IMG/VR virus record: IMGVR_UViG_3300045996_004605
Coordinates: 1 to 39,221 of that record
Reading direction: 5' to 3' (one strand)
Length of the DNA stretch: 39,221 bases
DNA from: a virus
The notes beneath the pieces were generated by a model. It did no database searches and was not told the DNA's origin. It worked only from the letters and a program-made list of their open reading frames with translations. The stretch's first letter is position 1, and each line of letters starts with the position of its first letter. Made by a program: the position numbers and the translations under genes. This document shows, one piece after another, positions 16,832-24,726 of the stretch.

Positions 16832-17196
16832 TAGATCACCTCGGGCCGCTTCACATTCAGCATAAAACTGCCCGCTGCGTTGGCCGGTGGGGTTTTCGCC
16901 ATCTCATCAAACGTTTGCGCCATCTTCAGCGACCCGCTCAAGGCCGTAGTTAAATTGACCCGCTCGTATTGCTCTGCACCGGTCTGATAAGAAGCGATGT
17001 CGCCGAGCCGTTTTTGAATTCGGGCTGCTTTGCGACGCCAACCTTCCGCTGCCGCCGCATAGACATTGGCTGCCGACTGGAGCAGCCGGTCCAGCCGCTC
17101 GTTCGTAAAAGCGGTGTCCGCTTCGGTACCGTTTACCGGGATTTCTTCATCGAGCAGCTCGCGGAGCTCATCGCGCAGATCGTCCGTCGGCGTCAT
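16831..17196 (-). CDS. Head-tail adaptor protein (gp6/gp15-like)
   Basis: This 121-residue, mostly helical protein is the first gene after the major capsid gene and its terminator. The series DDLRDELRELLDE, FTNERLDRLLQSAANVYAAA, WRRKAARIQKRLGDI and ERVNLTTALSGSLKMAQTFDE is the helical hairpin pattern of head-tail connectors such as HK97 gp6 and SPP1 gp15. It begins at ATG after GGGAGG. Because a strong terminator lies just upstream, its transcription needs readthrough, antitermination or a second promoter. Confidence 0.75.
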   Translation of the reverse strand: MTPTDDLRDELRELLDEEIPVNGTEADTAFTNERLDRLLQSAANVYAAAAEGWRRKAARIQKRLGDIASYQTGAEQYERVNLTTALSGSLKMAQTFDEMAKTPPANAAGSFMLNVKRPEVI

Positions 17197-17214
17197 GCTG
17201 CATTCCTCCCATGG

Positions 17215-17240
17215 AAAAAAGAAGCTGGATCACCAGCTTC
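17215..17240 (-). terminator. Rho-independent terminator after major capsid gene
   Basis: On the minus strand a perfect 8-bp stem, GAAGCTGG with CCAGCTTC (17221-17240, loop of four), is followed by six T residues (17215-17220). It lies 28 bases after the capsid stop and 19 bases before the next gene start. It would reduce transcription into the tail genes unless bypassed. Confidence 0.85.
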
Positions 17241-17267
17241 TCTGCCATTTATTTTGAGAATAGACGG

Positions 17268-18296
17268 TTACGCTAAGGCGATCTTCTGTACGTTTTCTCC
17301 AACCGCCGCATAGACCCCGCGAAACGCATAGCCTACCATCTGGCTTTCAACCAGCCGCGTCAGATCGCCTTGCGTCGTCTCAATCTGCAAGTCTTTCTTG
17401 AGCAGTTCCTTAAATCCTCGTTTCGGACGGATCAGATAGGCCGCGCCCGGTGCAACGCCGGTATAGCTATGATCTTTCTTCCCCACTTTGATCTCGTACC
17501 CGTCATAATAAATGATCGTATCGATCCCGGCGATCGGCGCATAAACGGTGCCGTCATAAGTGAAACCTTTCAAAGCCATTTCGATGTCGGTTTGATCCGC
17601 GCTGTTCGCTAGCAAGGTGCTGCCTTGGCGTTTCTTCGTCGCGGCATCCTTCTTCGCTTGATAGAACGTTTTCCACACCGAGACCCAGCGCGGTTCGCCT
17701 GCTGCCGTTTGAAACGTTGTCAGATTCGCACCTGCATAGTTGAAGCTGATAATGGGGGAGAGGTGAATGTGATTCAGTAGGGCATTGAATCCTTCACCCA
17801 TCGACCGGTTCAGCATTTCCACTTCAAACGAACGGTTGAATTCGATCATCTGCTTGGTATACTCGAAGGCGGCGGAATACGTAACGATTCGCGCGACAGG
17901 ACCTTGTTCGGCTTGCAGGCTGCCGAACCGTGCTTCCTGGCCTTCCAGGTGTTCCACAAAAATGACCGCGCCGGTCAGCGCCCACTTCGAATCGAGCAGT
18001 TCCGGCAGGTTGGGATCGGAAACGAGATCGTAAATCGGTTTATACAAGACCGGCACGCGTTCCCGGCCAAGTTCCACGTCCAACGTTACCTTGCCGAGCA
18101 GCTCCTTGAAGTCGGCGGCGCTGCCCAGGGAAAGCATTTCGCCAATCGGCTTGGACAGCTCCGGCATGTCCATTTCGCCATTGACGATTTTTTTGCCAAT
18201 CTCGTACAGCTTGCCGTCGAGGACAAACGGTACCGCGCTTTCAAACGTCCCTTGTCGACGCGCGGTCCGCAGGGTGTCCAAAGAAACAATATTCAT
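17268..18296 (-). CDS. Major capsid protein, Mu gpT-like
   Basis: This 342-residue protein is the major head subunit. The order protease/scaffold, cement, capsid and its length agree with Mu gpT-like HK97-fold capsids. It begins IVSLDTLRTARRQGTFE and has a long N-terminal helix and hinge (YEIGKKIVNGEMDMPELS, then SLGSAADFKELLGKVTLDVE). The C-terminal half contains GFTYDGTVYAPIAGIDTIIY and ends VGYAFRGVYAAVGENVQKI. It has AAGGAGG before the ATG, and the stop is followed by a strong terminator, as expected for a very highly expressed gene. Confidence 0.9.
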   Translation of the reverse strand: MNIVSLDTLRTARRQGTFESAVPFVLDGKLYEIGKKIVNGEMDMPELSKPIGEMLSLGSAADFKELLGKVTLDVELGRERVPVLYKPIYDLVSDPNLPELLDSKWALTGAVIFVEHLEGQEARFGSLQAEQGPVARIVTYSAAFEYTKQMIEFNRSFEVEMLNRSMGEGFNALLNHIHLSPIISFNYAGANLTTFQTAAGEPRWVSVWKTFYQAKKDAATKKRQGSTLLANSADQTDIEMALKGFTYDGTVYAPIAGIDTIIYYDGYEIKVGKKDHSYTGVAPGAAYLIRPKRGFKELLKKDLQIETTQGDLTRLVESQMVGYAFRGVYAAVGENVQKIALA

Positions 18297-18325
18297 GGCT
18301 GTTCATTCCTCCTTATATTGTTGAG

Positions 18326-18871
18326 TTAAGCGATCACATTGCCGTCGCGTAAGCTGACCAGCAAAGCGTTCAATTGTTCCTTGATCTCGTTGATCAAGGC
18401 TTGTTCAGCGGCAGTATAGGCACCTCCGGCATCAGCCGATGCGACGTCCGCCACCGCGACCCCCTGAACGACACCGTTGGCTTGAGGCGAAAGCTTCAGG
18501 CAGATGACATTGTTGGCATCCTTGGCGCTGGTGACGATGCCGACAAAGCGATGGCCCACCGCCGTCTCCGTGAATTTCTTGGCCGCAGCGTCCCAAAAGA
18601 GAGGGGTGCCCACCGCGAACGTTTGAGCGACGTCGATGGCATCCGTTTCATACTCGGCCTCCTCAATCGCGAGAATAAGGGAGGCCGTTTCCCCCGCCTC
18701 TGTGGTGATCGACTGCAAGGCCACACCGAAAAATCCGCCAAGCAGAATAAACATTCCGGCAACGACGACGGTGCTTTCCGGCACGGTGACCGAGACGGAT
18801 TTCCCATCGGTGATTTTGGCGCGCGCTAACACAGTTACTGTGCTGGGCACCGGTTGTCCGAGATCAGGCAT
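18326..18871 (-). CDS. Capsid decoration / cement protein, DUF2190-like
   Basis: This 181-residue protein lies between scaffold and capsid genes, the position of DUF2190 cement proteins. Family features include VAGMFILLGGFFGVALQSITTEAG, AIEEAEYETDAIDVAQ, VGTPLFWDAAAKKFTETAVGHRFVGIVTSA and a last strand with VICLKLSP. The usual motif is 'kGd.vywd...~~~t......~~G~a~~a'. A C-terminal helix (ALINEIKEQLNALLVSL) is an addition and may bind the capsid. AAGGAGG precedes the ATG. Confidence 0.85.
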   Translation of the reverse strand: MPDLGQPVPSTVTVLARAKITDGKSVSVTVPESTVVVAGMFILLGGFFGVALQSITTEAGETASLILAIEEAEYETDAIDVAQTFAVGTPLFWDAAAKKFTETAVGHRFVGIVTSAKDANNVICLKLSPQANGVVQGVAVADVASADAGGAYTAAEQALINEIKEQLNALLVSLRDGNVIA

Positions 18872-18895
18872 GGTTCGTTATTCCTCCTTCAGAAA

Positions 18896-19372
18896 TTAGA
18901 TAGATACCCGTTTCGTTTTTGCTCCGCTTTCCACCGGTTTCGGGTGGCCGGTGAATGTCGGTTGATCCGTATGCAAACGGCTGATCATCGCCTTGACGGA
19001 ATCATCGGCCAGCAACGTATCAATTTCGCCGGCGATCACTTCCTTAGTCGCTCCGTCACGCGGCTTCAGCATCTTCAGAATCAATCCTTGCGCCATTTCG
19101 CCTGTGACTTTTTCCTTCACGATGCTTTGCACTTGCTGATCCTGATTAGCTTTATCGGCTGCACCCAGCGCTTTCACCGCTTCGTCCACCTTGGCGAGAA
19201 GCGCACTGTCCTCGGTGACGCCGAGTGCCGTCTTGACCTTGCCTAGCAAATCCAGGGCGTCCGCCGCTTTCTTTTGCCCTTCCGGATCAAGCGCCGAAAG
19301 AACATCAGCAAGGGTGACCGTCCCATCAGCAATTTTCGCTTTGAGCTGCGCCAGCAATTCCTTCCAATCCAT
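18896..19372 (-). CDS. Scaffold protein from internal in-frame start (Mu gpZ-like)
   Basis: Within the protease gene an ATG at 19372 (DWKELLAQLKAKIADG) has an excellent GAAGGAGGAG 6 bases upstream, which itself encodes the residues EGGDD. A separate product of 158 residues, identical to the C-terminal part of the larger protein, is therefore expected. It is Lys/Glu/Ala-rich and helical, as scaffolds are. Phage Mu gene Z is nested in-frame in gene I in the same way, so this is a known arrangement; the site here is seen directly. Confidence 0.78.
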   Translation of the reverse strand: MDWKELLAQLKAKIADGTVTLADVLSALDPEGQKKAADALDLLGKVKTALGVTEDSALLAKVDEAVKALGAADKANQDQQVQSIVKEKVTGEMAQGLILKMLKPRDGATKEVIAGEIDTLLADDSVKAMISRLHTDQPTFTGHPKPVESGAKTKRVSI

Positions 19373-19939
19373 ATCGTCTCCTCCTTCGTTTGCGTCGTCC
19401 ATTTCGCCGAGCGCCACGATCCGCGTCGGCATGCCGGAGCGATCGAGCGGCGTCCAGTCGATGGACAGCGGCTTGTAATCCAAAACCTTGGTTTCCCCGG
19501 CCACCGTTTGCAGTTTGGGCATGCCGAAGATGCTGACTTGCTTCACCCGCCCGGATCGAATCCAACGCTTCAGATCCTTCGCGGCGGCATCCACGACGCC
19601 GCGAAAGTACGCCCGTGTGCCTTCCATTCGCGCACCGACCCAATGCGTCACCGGCGGATCGAATTTATTGGCGACATCCTCCGGTTTTTGATGGCCGAGA
19701 AATCCAGAAAGCGTATCGCTGTTGACGTGACTGACAATCGCTTTAAGGCTCTCCGGCGTATAGTCCCAGCCCCGTGTCGATTTCCCCGCTGGAACTTCCA
19801 CCACGACCTCCAGCGGGTCCTCATCGCCTGCTTTGATCGCCTCAAGATTGACGCCGGGGGCGAGAGGGATATCTTGCGGTGTCATTTCTCCCGACAGAGC
19901 GGCAGGGAGCAAAGCCCACTTGTTTTTTACTTTTGCCAT
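18896..19939 (-). CDS. Prohead protease / scaffold fusion, Mu gpI-like
   Basis: This 347-residue protein combines an N-terminal protease region (about 1-185) with a C-terminal scaffold. The protease part resembles Mu gpI-type enzymes that cleave scaffold and capsid: VVVEVPAGKSTRGWDYTPES, SGFLGHQKPEDVANKF, TRAYFRGVVDAAAKDLKRWI, VKQVSIFGMPKLQ and KPLSIDWTPLDRSGMP. A Ser, His and Asp/Glu set is visible but the catalytic residues cannot be fixed from sequence alone. I chose ATG 19939 because AAGGAGGTG lies 9 bases upstream; the GTG at 19951 is too close to the site. Confidence 0.85.
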   Translation of the reverse strand: MAKVKNKWALLPAALSGEMTPQDIPLAPGVNLEAIKAGDEDPLEVVVEVPAGKSTRGWDYTPESLKAIVSHVNSDTLSGFLGHQKPEDVANKFDPPVTHWVGARMEGTRAYFRGVVDAAAKDLKRWIRSGRVKQVSIFGMPKLQTVAGETKVLDYKPLSIDWTPLDRSGMPTRIVALGEMDDANEGGDDMDWKELLAQLKAKIADGTVTLADVLSALDPEGQKKAADALDLLGKVKTALGVTEDSALLAKVDEAVKALGAADKANQDQQVQSIVKEKVTGEMAQGLILKMLKPRDGATKEVIAGEIDTLLADDSVKAMISRLHTDQPTFTGHPKPVESGAKTKRVSI

Positions 19940-19960
19940 CCTTTTTTTCACCTCCTTCTT

Positions 19961-20047
19961 GGGTTAACCCTGTGGGTTGCCCCGGTAACCCCGTTATAAC
20001 GCGTGATAACGGGGGTGCGCGACCCTCCGCATAGTTTCGGAGGGGTC
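19961..20047 (-). other. Cluster of hairpins between head genes
   Basis: The 135-base gap between the F-like gene and the protease gene contains a row of inverted repeats: the 10-bp palindrome GGGTTAACCC (19961-19970), GGGTT/AACCC (19974-19991), CCCCGTTAT/ATAACGGGG (19989-19997 with 20006-20014), and GACCCTCCG/CGGAGGGTC with one bulged base (20021-20029 with 20038-20047). None has a U-tract, so they are not ordinary terminators. They may be an RNA processing, attenuation or antitermination element. Confidence 0.55.
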
Positions 20048-20074
20048 AAATCGTACAAGCGCTCAGACCGGCTT

Positions 20075-21082
20075 CTAGGACGCCTCCAAGTATTCGGTGG
20101 CATACCAGGTATTCAGCGCCGGGTGGCTGGTCGGATTGTCGATCCATTCGCGCAGCTGCCGAACAAAATCCGTGGAGGAAACATGCTGTTCAACCAGGAA
20201 GGACAGCGTGTTCGGATGAGCAGGGTAGGGCGGGGGGTCGTCCACCGCATACACCCCCAAGCCTAAACCCACATCATGGCTTGCCAGCTCGTCGCAAATA
20301 TCCCGGACTCGATGCGCGGACGACAAGCAGAACTTGATGCCGGTGCATGATGGCGATGCCCGCGCCGATTGGATACTCCCTTGACCGAGCGCCGCAGTCG
20401 TCTCCGTGCGGGCCACGCGTAGCGCCTGATAACTCAGATCACCGGGGATTCGGCCCTTCATCCGCTCCATCATCCCTTCATAATATTTGGACATCACGTT
20501 CGCGTCGGCTCGAACATATTTCTCCAACGCCCTTGCAGTCGTGATCGCATCCTGACCCCCGACAATGCCGTCTTGAATGATGTTCAGTAAAACCTCTCCC
20601 GCGCCTTTGGACAGATCCCAAATACGACCAGATAGTTTCAGGCCGCCTACGGTCCGCGCCCATAACGCACGCACCGCTTCGTCGTTCACACGGACATACA
20701 TCCGCTCAAGGCCGCTTTTGGAAATACGGGGGATGTCCACCTTCTGCGTCATCAGGTCAATGGTCACGGCCCGATTGAAGCTCGATCCGATCTCCACGGC
20801 AGCGGTCAGGTGATCCATCAGCGTGTCGGTCAAATCGTCGCGAAGCTGACCGATGAGCTCCTGCAGCTGAACGTGGATGCCCGCCATCATGCCATCGTCC
20901 GCCGGGGAGTTGCCGCCACGTTTCAATCGCGCGGCGATCGTATCCGCAACGCGGACGAACAGCTTGCGTATTTCCGGGTCTTGCTTTAACCGGAGTTCCA
21001 GGAACGCCCTGCGAGCCTCCAAAGCCTCTCCGGCATACTCTCCCGCCGATCGCTTGATCTGGTCGATTTCATCCCGTTTCAT
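20075..21082 (-). CDS. Head morphogenesis protein, Mu gpF / SPP1 gp7-like
   Basis: This 335-residue protein lies downstream of the portal, the place of Mu gpF and SPP1 gp7, minor head proteins that enter the prohead with DNA. The diagnostic stretch is ARALEKYVRADANVMSKYYE, YQALRVARTETTAALGQGSIQSA, and the later CLSSAHRVRDICDELASHDV followed by PPYPAHPNTLSFLVE; the usual family motif is 'R..R.ia.Tet....~~........ C~~C'. The C-terminal PAHPN segment resembles the 'HP.C' portion of the family. The ATG overlaps the previous stop as ATGA. Confidence 0.86.
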   Translation of the reverse strand: MKRDEIDQIKRSAGEYAGEALEARRAFLELRLKQDPEIRKLFVRVADTIAARLKRGGNSPADDGMMAGIHVQLQELIGQLRDDLTDTLMDHLTAAVEIGSSFNRAVTIDLMTQKVDIPRISKSGLERMYVRVNDEAVRALWARTVGGLKLSGRIWDLSKGAGEVLLNIIQDGIVGGQDAITTARALEKYVRADANVMSKYYEGMMERMKGRIPGDLSYQALRVARTETTAALGQGSIQSARASPSCTGIKFCLSSAHRVRDICDELASHDVGLGLGVYAVDDPPPYPAHPNTLSFLVEQHVSSTDFVRQLREWIDNPTSHPALNTWYATEYLEAS

Positions 21083-21393
21083 CTTCGATCAGCTTCCCGC
21101 CCGAATTGCGTCTGCTCGTCAAACAAGGCTTTGTTTTTCGTTTCCAGCGCGAAATCGATGAGCGAATCGCGGATCACCCGGCCGCTTTCCTGGATGATCC
21201 ATTCCGAGGCGGGTATCAGATCGCATTCCGGAGTCCAATACTCTTTTTGCTCGGAAGGCACACGAACATAATACGGAACCCCCCAATAAGCCCGAGGTTC
21301 GATCATGACGACGTAACCATTCGAACCGACCGGCAAACCGTAATTCAGCGTATCGGTAACGATGACTACCGGTTGCATGAGATGATATTTCAT
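21079..21393 (-). CDS. Unknown protein between portal and head protein
   Basis: This 104-residue protein is translationally coupled at both ends. The N-terminal half is beta-rich (PVVIVTDTLNYGLPVGSNGY, then IEPRAYWGVPYYVRVPSEQK) and looks like a small SH3/KOW-type barrel. The C-terminal half is helical (RDSLIDFALETKNKALFDE). Similar small proteins occur between portal and head morphogenesis genes, but I recognise no named family. The start has AGAGGCG upstream. Confidence 0.75.
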   Translation of the reverse strand: MKYHLMQPVVIVTDTLNYGLPVGSNGYVVMIEPRAYWGVPYYVRVPSEQKEYWTPECDLIPASEWIIQESGRVIRDSLIDFALETKNKALFDEQTQFGREADRR

Positions 21394-22892
21394 GACACTC
21401 GCCTCTTTCGCAGTTCGGCCTCGATGGCTTTGATCTCCCCAATCCCAAGCGCCCCATCGGCTAGTCGCTCGGATTCAATTCGGTTATTGAGAATACGCTG
21501 CCGTTCGGTATCCGCTTCCGGATCGTCCGAGTCATACTCTCGCATCGTCGGAATGTAGGCTTTCAGAAAATCCGCTGCCGAATCCTTACTCAAGAACCCG
21601 CCTTGCACCGCTGTGTCCAGGCCCGTCGTCAGCGCATTGACCGTATCGGCCAGTTCTTTCTCGTCGCGCGGATCGATCTCTTCCCATTCCAATGTTGTCG
21701 CGTACGTCGTGAAGCTTTTTAATTCTGCCTGGCTCGTCATCGCCAACACCATCCGGGCGAGCCGCTGCCAGTTTTCCGTGAAGTTCTCCCGCTTGCGGCT
21801 GATCGTCCGCACAAAGACCGGCATTTGCTCCTTAACACTGGACAACGCCCCCGGCGTATGTACACCCAATACGAATTCGGGGACTTCCGACGTTGAAACA
21901 ATGCAATAAAAGAGAAGCTTCAGCAAACTGGCTGCGTCACCGGTCGAGCTGCGAACCTCAATAAACTCGGCGTCCTCGCCTTCGGTCATAATCAGGAAGT
22001 CGCGTCCGTCGAGCGTGATCGCCCCGCCTTCCTTGGCATATTTCGCCGGATCTTCGATTGCGAAATTATTCCGAAGGAAGGCGGCCACGTCCTTGAGATT
22101 AAACTTCAAACGCGGGGTGGAATGCATTTTCGAACCTTGCAGAGCGTGAAGCATCACATCATGGTACGCTTTCAGAAACGGCTCGATCGGTTCGAGATCG
22201 CTTTGACCAAATTCCCGAGTCTCGTTCTTTTCGTTCTGGAAGTGCTCAATCGGGATGAAGCCCCAGTGATTTTCTTCTTCGAACACATCAGGGAAACCCG
22301 GAATCGAATCGCCTTCCAGCCGAACTTCCCGGCGCTTGGCGCTGATCCGCTGCGTCACGCGGGTTTTGCGCTTGCTGTCGAACTCATCGGTCCATTCCAA
22401 ATTGGATTTCAGAACATACTCTTCCACTTGGCCGGTGAGCGGATTGCGGTTGATCGCATCCACTTCTTCATTCGGAATGATGGTGTACACGAGCCGTGTC
22501 TTTGTCTCCGGGTACAATACTGCATCCGTTTCCTGACGGGAGAGCCAGACAACACAATCGCCTTCCAGCAACGCCTTCTTGTGAGTCCGAGTCATCTTCG
22601 ATGTTTGCCCGGAAAAAAAGTCATTGACCACATCCTTGGCTGCCTCATCTTCAGACAGGAAGGAGGGCACACCGATAAACCCGCTCTTCACATTGATGAT
22701 CGGTTTGCAGAACCCGGCGCCCAGCTTGTACGACTCTTCGGTGTTGTCGTAGAGGGCCCGCGCCAGTTCATAATCGACGCGGCTGCTGTCCAGTTTGTAA
22801 TTCGAGAAGCCACGGCCAACCATCGCACTGGCTCGATGCCGCAATTTGGATACTTCACCGACGGCCCATTTCATCCACGTGCCTAACCCCAT
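21390..22892 (-). CDS. Portal protein (SPP1 gp6-like)
   Basis: This 500-residue protein follows the large terminase and has portal features. The sequence TEESYKLGAGFCKPIINVKSG is a common first-core segment, and PRLKFNLKDVAAFLRNNFAI, VRSSTGDAASLLKLLFYCIV, STSEVPEFVLGVHTPGALSS and WQRLARMVLAMTS follow in the wing-crown order. Length matches the SPP1/Mu gp29-like portals (about 500). The C-terminus (TERQRILNNRIESERLAD and a helix) is the crown. The ATG follows AAGGGG and overlaps the terminase stop by ten bases. Confidence 0.92.
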   Translation of the reverse strand: MGLGTWMKWAVGEVSKLRHRASAMVGRGFSNYKLDSSRVDYELARALYDNTEESYKLGAGFCKPIINVKSGFIGVPSFLSEDEAAKDVVNDFFSGQTSKMTRTHKKALLEGDCVVWLSRQETDAVLYPETKTRLVYTIIPNEEVDAINRNPLTGQVEEYVLKSNLEWTDEFDSKRKTRVTQRISAKRREVRLEGDSIPGFPDVFEEENHWGFIPIEHFQNEKNETREFGQSDLEPIEPFLKAYHDVMLHALQGSKMHSTPRLKFNLKDVAAFLRNNFAIEDPAKYAKEGGAITLDGRDFLIMTEGEDAEFIEVRSSTGDAASLLKLLFYCIVSTSEVPEFVLGVHTPGALSSVKEQMPVFVRTISRKRENFTENWQRLARMVLAMTSQAELKSFTTYATTLEWEEIDPRDEKELADTVNALTTGLDTAVQGGFLSKDSAADFLKAYIPTMREYDSDDPEADTERQRILNNRIESERLADGALGIGEIKAIEAELRKRRVS

Positions 22893-24613
22893 ATTCTCAA
22901 CCCCTTAAATACGCTCAATAATCCGCTATCCAATACCCCCGCGCCTTTTGCAAGCGTTCGGCACGCCTCCAAAGCATCCGGTCCGTCGTCGTGCGCACCC
23001 ATCGGGAACTGCTTCAGTTGTTCCAGCAGCCGTTTATGACGGGCATCGAATTTCATGTATTTGTTTTTGACATCCGGCTGAAGCGTCTGAATCCGCATCG
23101 TTTTGTCGCCGTGTTGGTTTACTTCATCGATAGGGAGGTACAGCCCCAGCTCAGCGGACTTCTCGGCAATCTTCTCCTTGAGAAACCATTGAAACTGGTT
23201 CGTTTCGCATCCCAACTTGGTATAACCCTTGCCAAAGCTCAACCGCAACCAGCGCTCTTTTTCCATGACATCGGTGATGATCACGTCCGGGTGTCGCCGC
23301 TCGATGTCGGCATCCAACACGTATAGGTAGCCGGTGCGGTTTTGTTTGGCGATCGTCACGATGGCCGAGAAGTCGCTTGTTTTCTTCTTGCCCAGGGACG
23401 GATCGACAAACCCGATAAACTCGAAGCCAACGGAGAAGTCCATCGCCATCGGGTTGTAATAGTCGATCCATTCTTCCTGGAACAAGCAGTCCTCGGGATT
23501 GATCGGTTCGTTCTGTTCCTCCGAGTTAAATGACGCCTCTCCTTCCACAACCTTCATCACCATCAGGTCGTAATAGGAGAGCTTGGCTTCCCAAAGCACT
23601 TGCGTTCCGGCCAACATGTCCTCCCGATGATCTTGGAAATAGGCGAGGGCGTCTTGCTCCCGGCTCTCATTGTCCAGATCCGTAAGAATCATTTCCCAGG
23701 CATCCCAAAGATCTTTGCGCGGGCTGAAGGAGAAGACGGCCTTGTACTTCTTCGTCTGATAGCCCGGATTCCGCAGGATGTTCGCCAGCAGGCTGTCGTA
23801 ATGCAGAATCGTACCAATGTAAAAAATGTCCGTATAGGTGTCCCCGGACTTGGATACCGCCTTGAAAAACCAGCTCGCCAGCTTCTTGCGTTGCTGCGGC
23901 GTTTGCACGTTCTCGTCGTTCTCGATGTCGTCGAGCAGGATCAGGTCAGGACGCCAATTCTTATGTTTGCGGCCCCGAACCTTCTTGCCGCTGCCGATGG
24001 CCTCGGCTTTGATTCCGGTGCTGGTCAGAATGACATCGTTCCGCCAAACCTTTCCCTTCAGCTCGCCGAAGTCCTCGCGGATCGCGGCGTTCTCTTCGAA
24101 TTCATCACGAATCAGTTCCAGGAAGCCCTCGGCCTGATCGGAGCTATCGGAGAGAATCAGCACATACCGCTTGTACTCGTACAGAATTGCATGAGCTGCA
24201 TCCTTGAATGTGACATTCGTCGACTTGGCGTGACCCCGAGGAGCGGCGATGGCTTGCTTGCTGCCCGGCAGCTGGTTGATCTTCTTAGCGGCTTCGCTGT
24301 CCATCGGAACGATGTTCTTCAGGACACCTTTGGTCCAAAGCTCGTCCAGCTCGCGATGGAAGTCCGGCGTCTCCCGATTGAAGTAGTGCGAGAAATACGC
24401 CTTGCCGAAATACTCCAGGTCGAGAGCGCCAAGCTTCCGTCGCAAACCTTGCTTCCCGGTCAGCAGCTTACCGTCCCGGTACTGCCTCCGCAGCTCCAGT
24501 CGCTCGGGTGAATCATCCCGAACTAAATACACCTCCATGAGCTGCCGAATGGCATTCGTCTCCTGGAGAGCGCTGAGATCTGTTTTTTTGGCAAAATCTT
24601 TGAGAATACTCAA
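22883..24613 (-). CDS. Terminase large subunit (Mu gp28-like)
   Basis: This 576-residue protein is the packaging motor ATPase/nuclease. A Walker A-like motif APRGHAKST lies at residues 124-132 and Walker B LILLDDIEND at 224-233. The RNase H-like nuclease domain carries FVDPSLGKKKTSDFSA (D404) and the C-terminal HDDGPDALEA (541-550), which supplies the last acidic residues. A TIGTILHYDSLL segment corresponds to the coupling motif. The start codon is TTG (24613) after GGGGGTGA, and it overlaps the stop of a 38-residue frame as TTGA. Confidence 0.94.
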   Translation of the reverse strand: MSILKDFAKKTDLSALQETNAIRQLMEVYLVRDDSPERLELRRQYRDGKLLTGKQGLRRKLGALDLEYFGKAYFSHYFNRETPDFHRELDELWTKGVLKNIVPMDSEAAKKINQLPGSKQAIAAPRGHAKSTNVTFKDAAHAILYEYKRYVLILSDSSDQAEGFLELIRDEFEENAAIREDFGELKGKVWRNDVILTSTGIKAEAIGSGKKVRGRKHKNWRPDLILLDDIENDENVQTPQQRKKLASWFFKAVSKSGDTYTDIFYIGTILHYDSLLANILRNPGYQTKKYKAVFSFSPRKDLWDAWEMILTDLDNESREQDALAYFQDHREDMLAGTQVLWEAKLSYYDLMVMKVVEGEASFNSEEQNEPINPEDCLFQEEWIDYYNPMAMDFSVGFEFIGFVDPSLGKKKTSDFSAIVTIAKQNRTGYLYVLDADIERRHPDVIITDVMEKERWLRLSFGKGYTKLGCETNQFQWFLKEKIAEKSAELGLYLPIDEVNQHGDKTMRIQTLQPDVKNKYMKFDARHKRLLEQLKQFPMGAHDDGPDALEACRTLAKGAGVLDSGLLSVFKGLRIWG

Positions 24614-24726
24614 ATAGCGTCACCCCCGGCGGACAGGCTTCGCCACCCGGCTGCCGTTCGGCGCTGGTTGACGAAGCATGTGTTCCCGGAGATCCCCGGC
24701 CCTGCCGTAACAAGGTGCCGCTTCAT
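24610..24726 (-). CDS. Possible 38-aa coupled ORF between NusG-like gene and terminase
   Basis: This short frame exactly fills the gap between the NusG-like gene and the large terminase. Its ATG overlaps the upstream TGA (ATGA) and its TGA overlaps the TTG start of the terminase (TTTGA), the coupling style seen across this operon. The product is small and basic (KRHLVTAGPG, NQRRTAAGW). No clear ribosome binding site of its own is present and no family is recognised. It may simply keep ribosomes moving into the terminase gene. Confidence 0.4.
   Translation of the reverse strand: MKRHLVTAGPGISGNTCFVNQRRTAAGWRSLSAGGDAI

Noticed and set aside
23600-24511. A 303-codon plus-strand frame opposite the terminase gene
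   Set aside because: The terminase frame has catalytic motifs along its length, so this opposite frame is a shadow.
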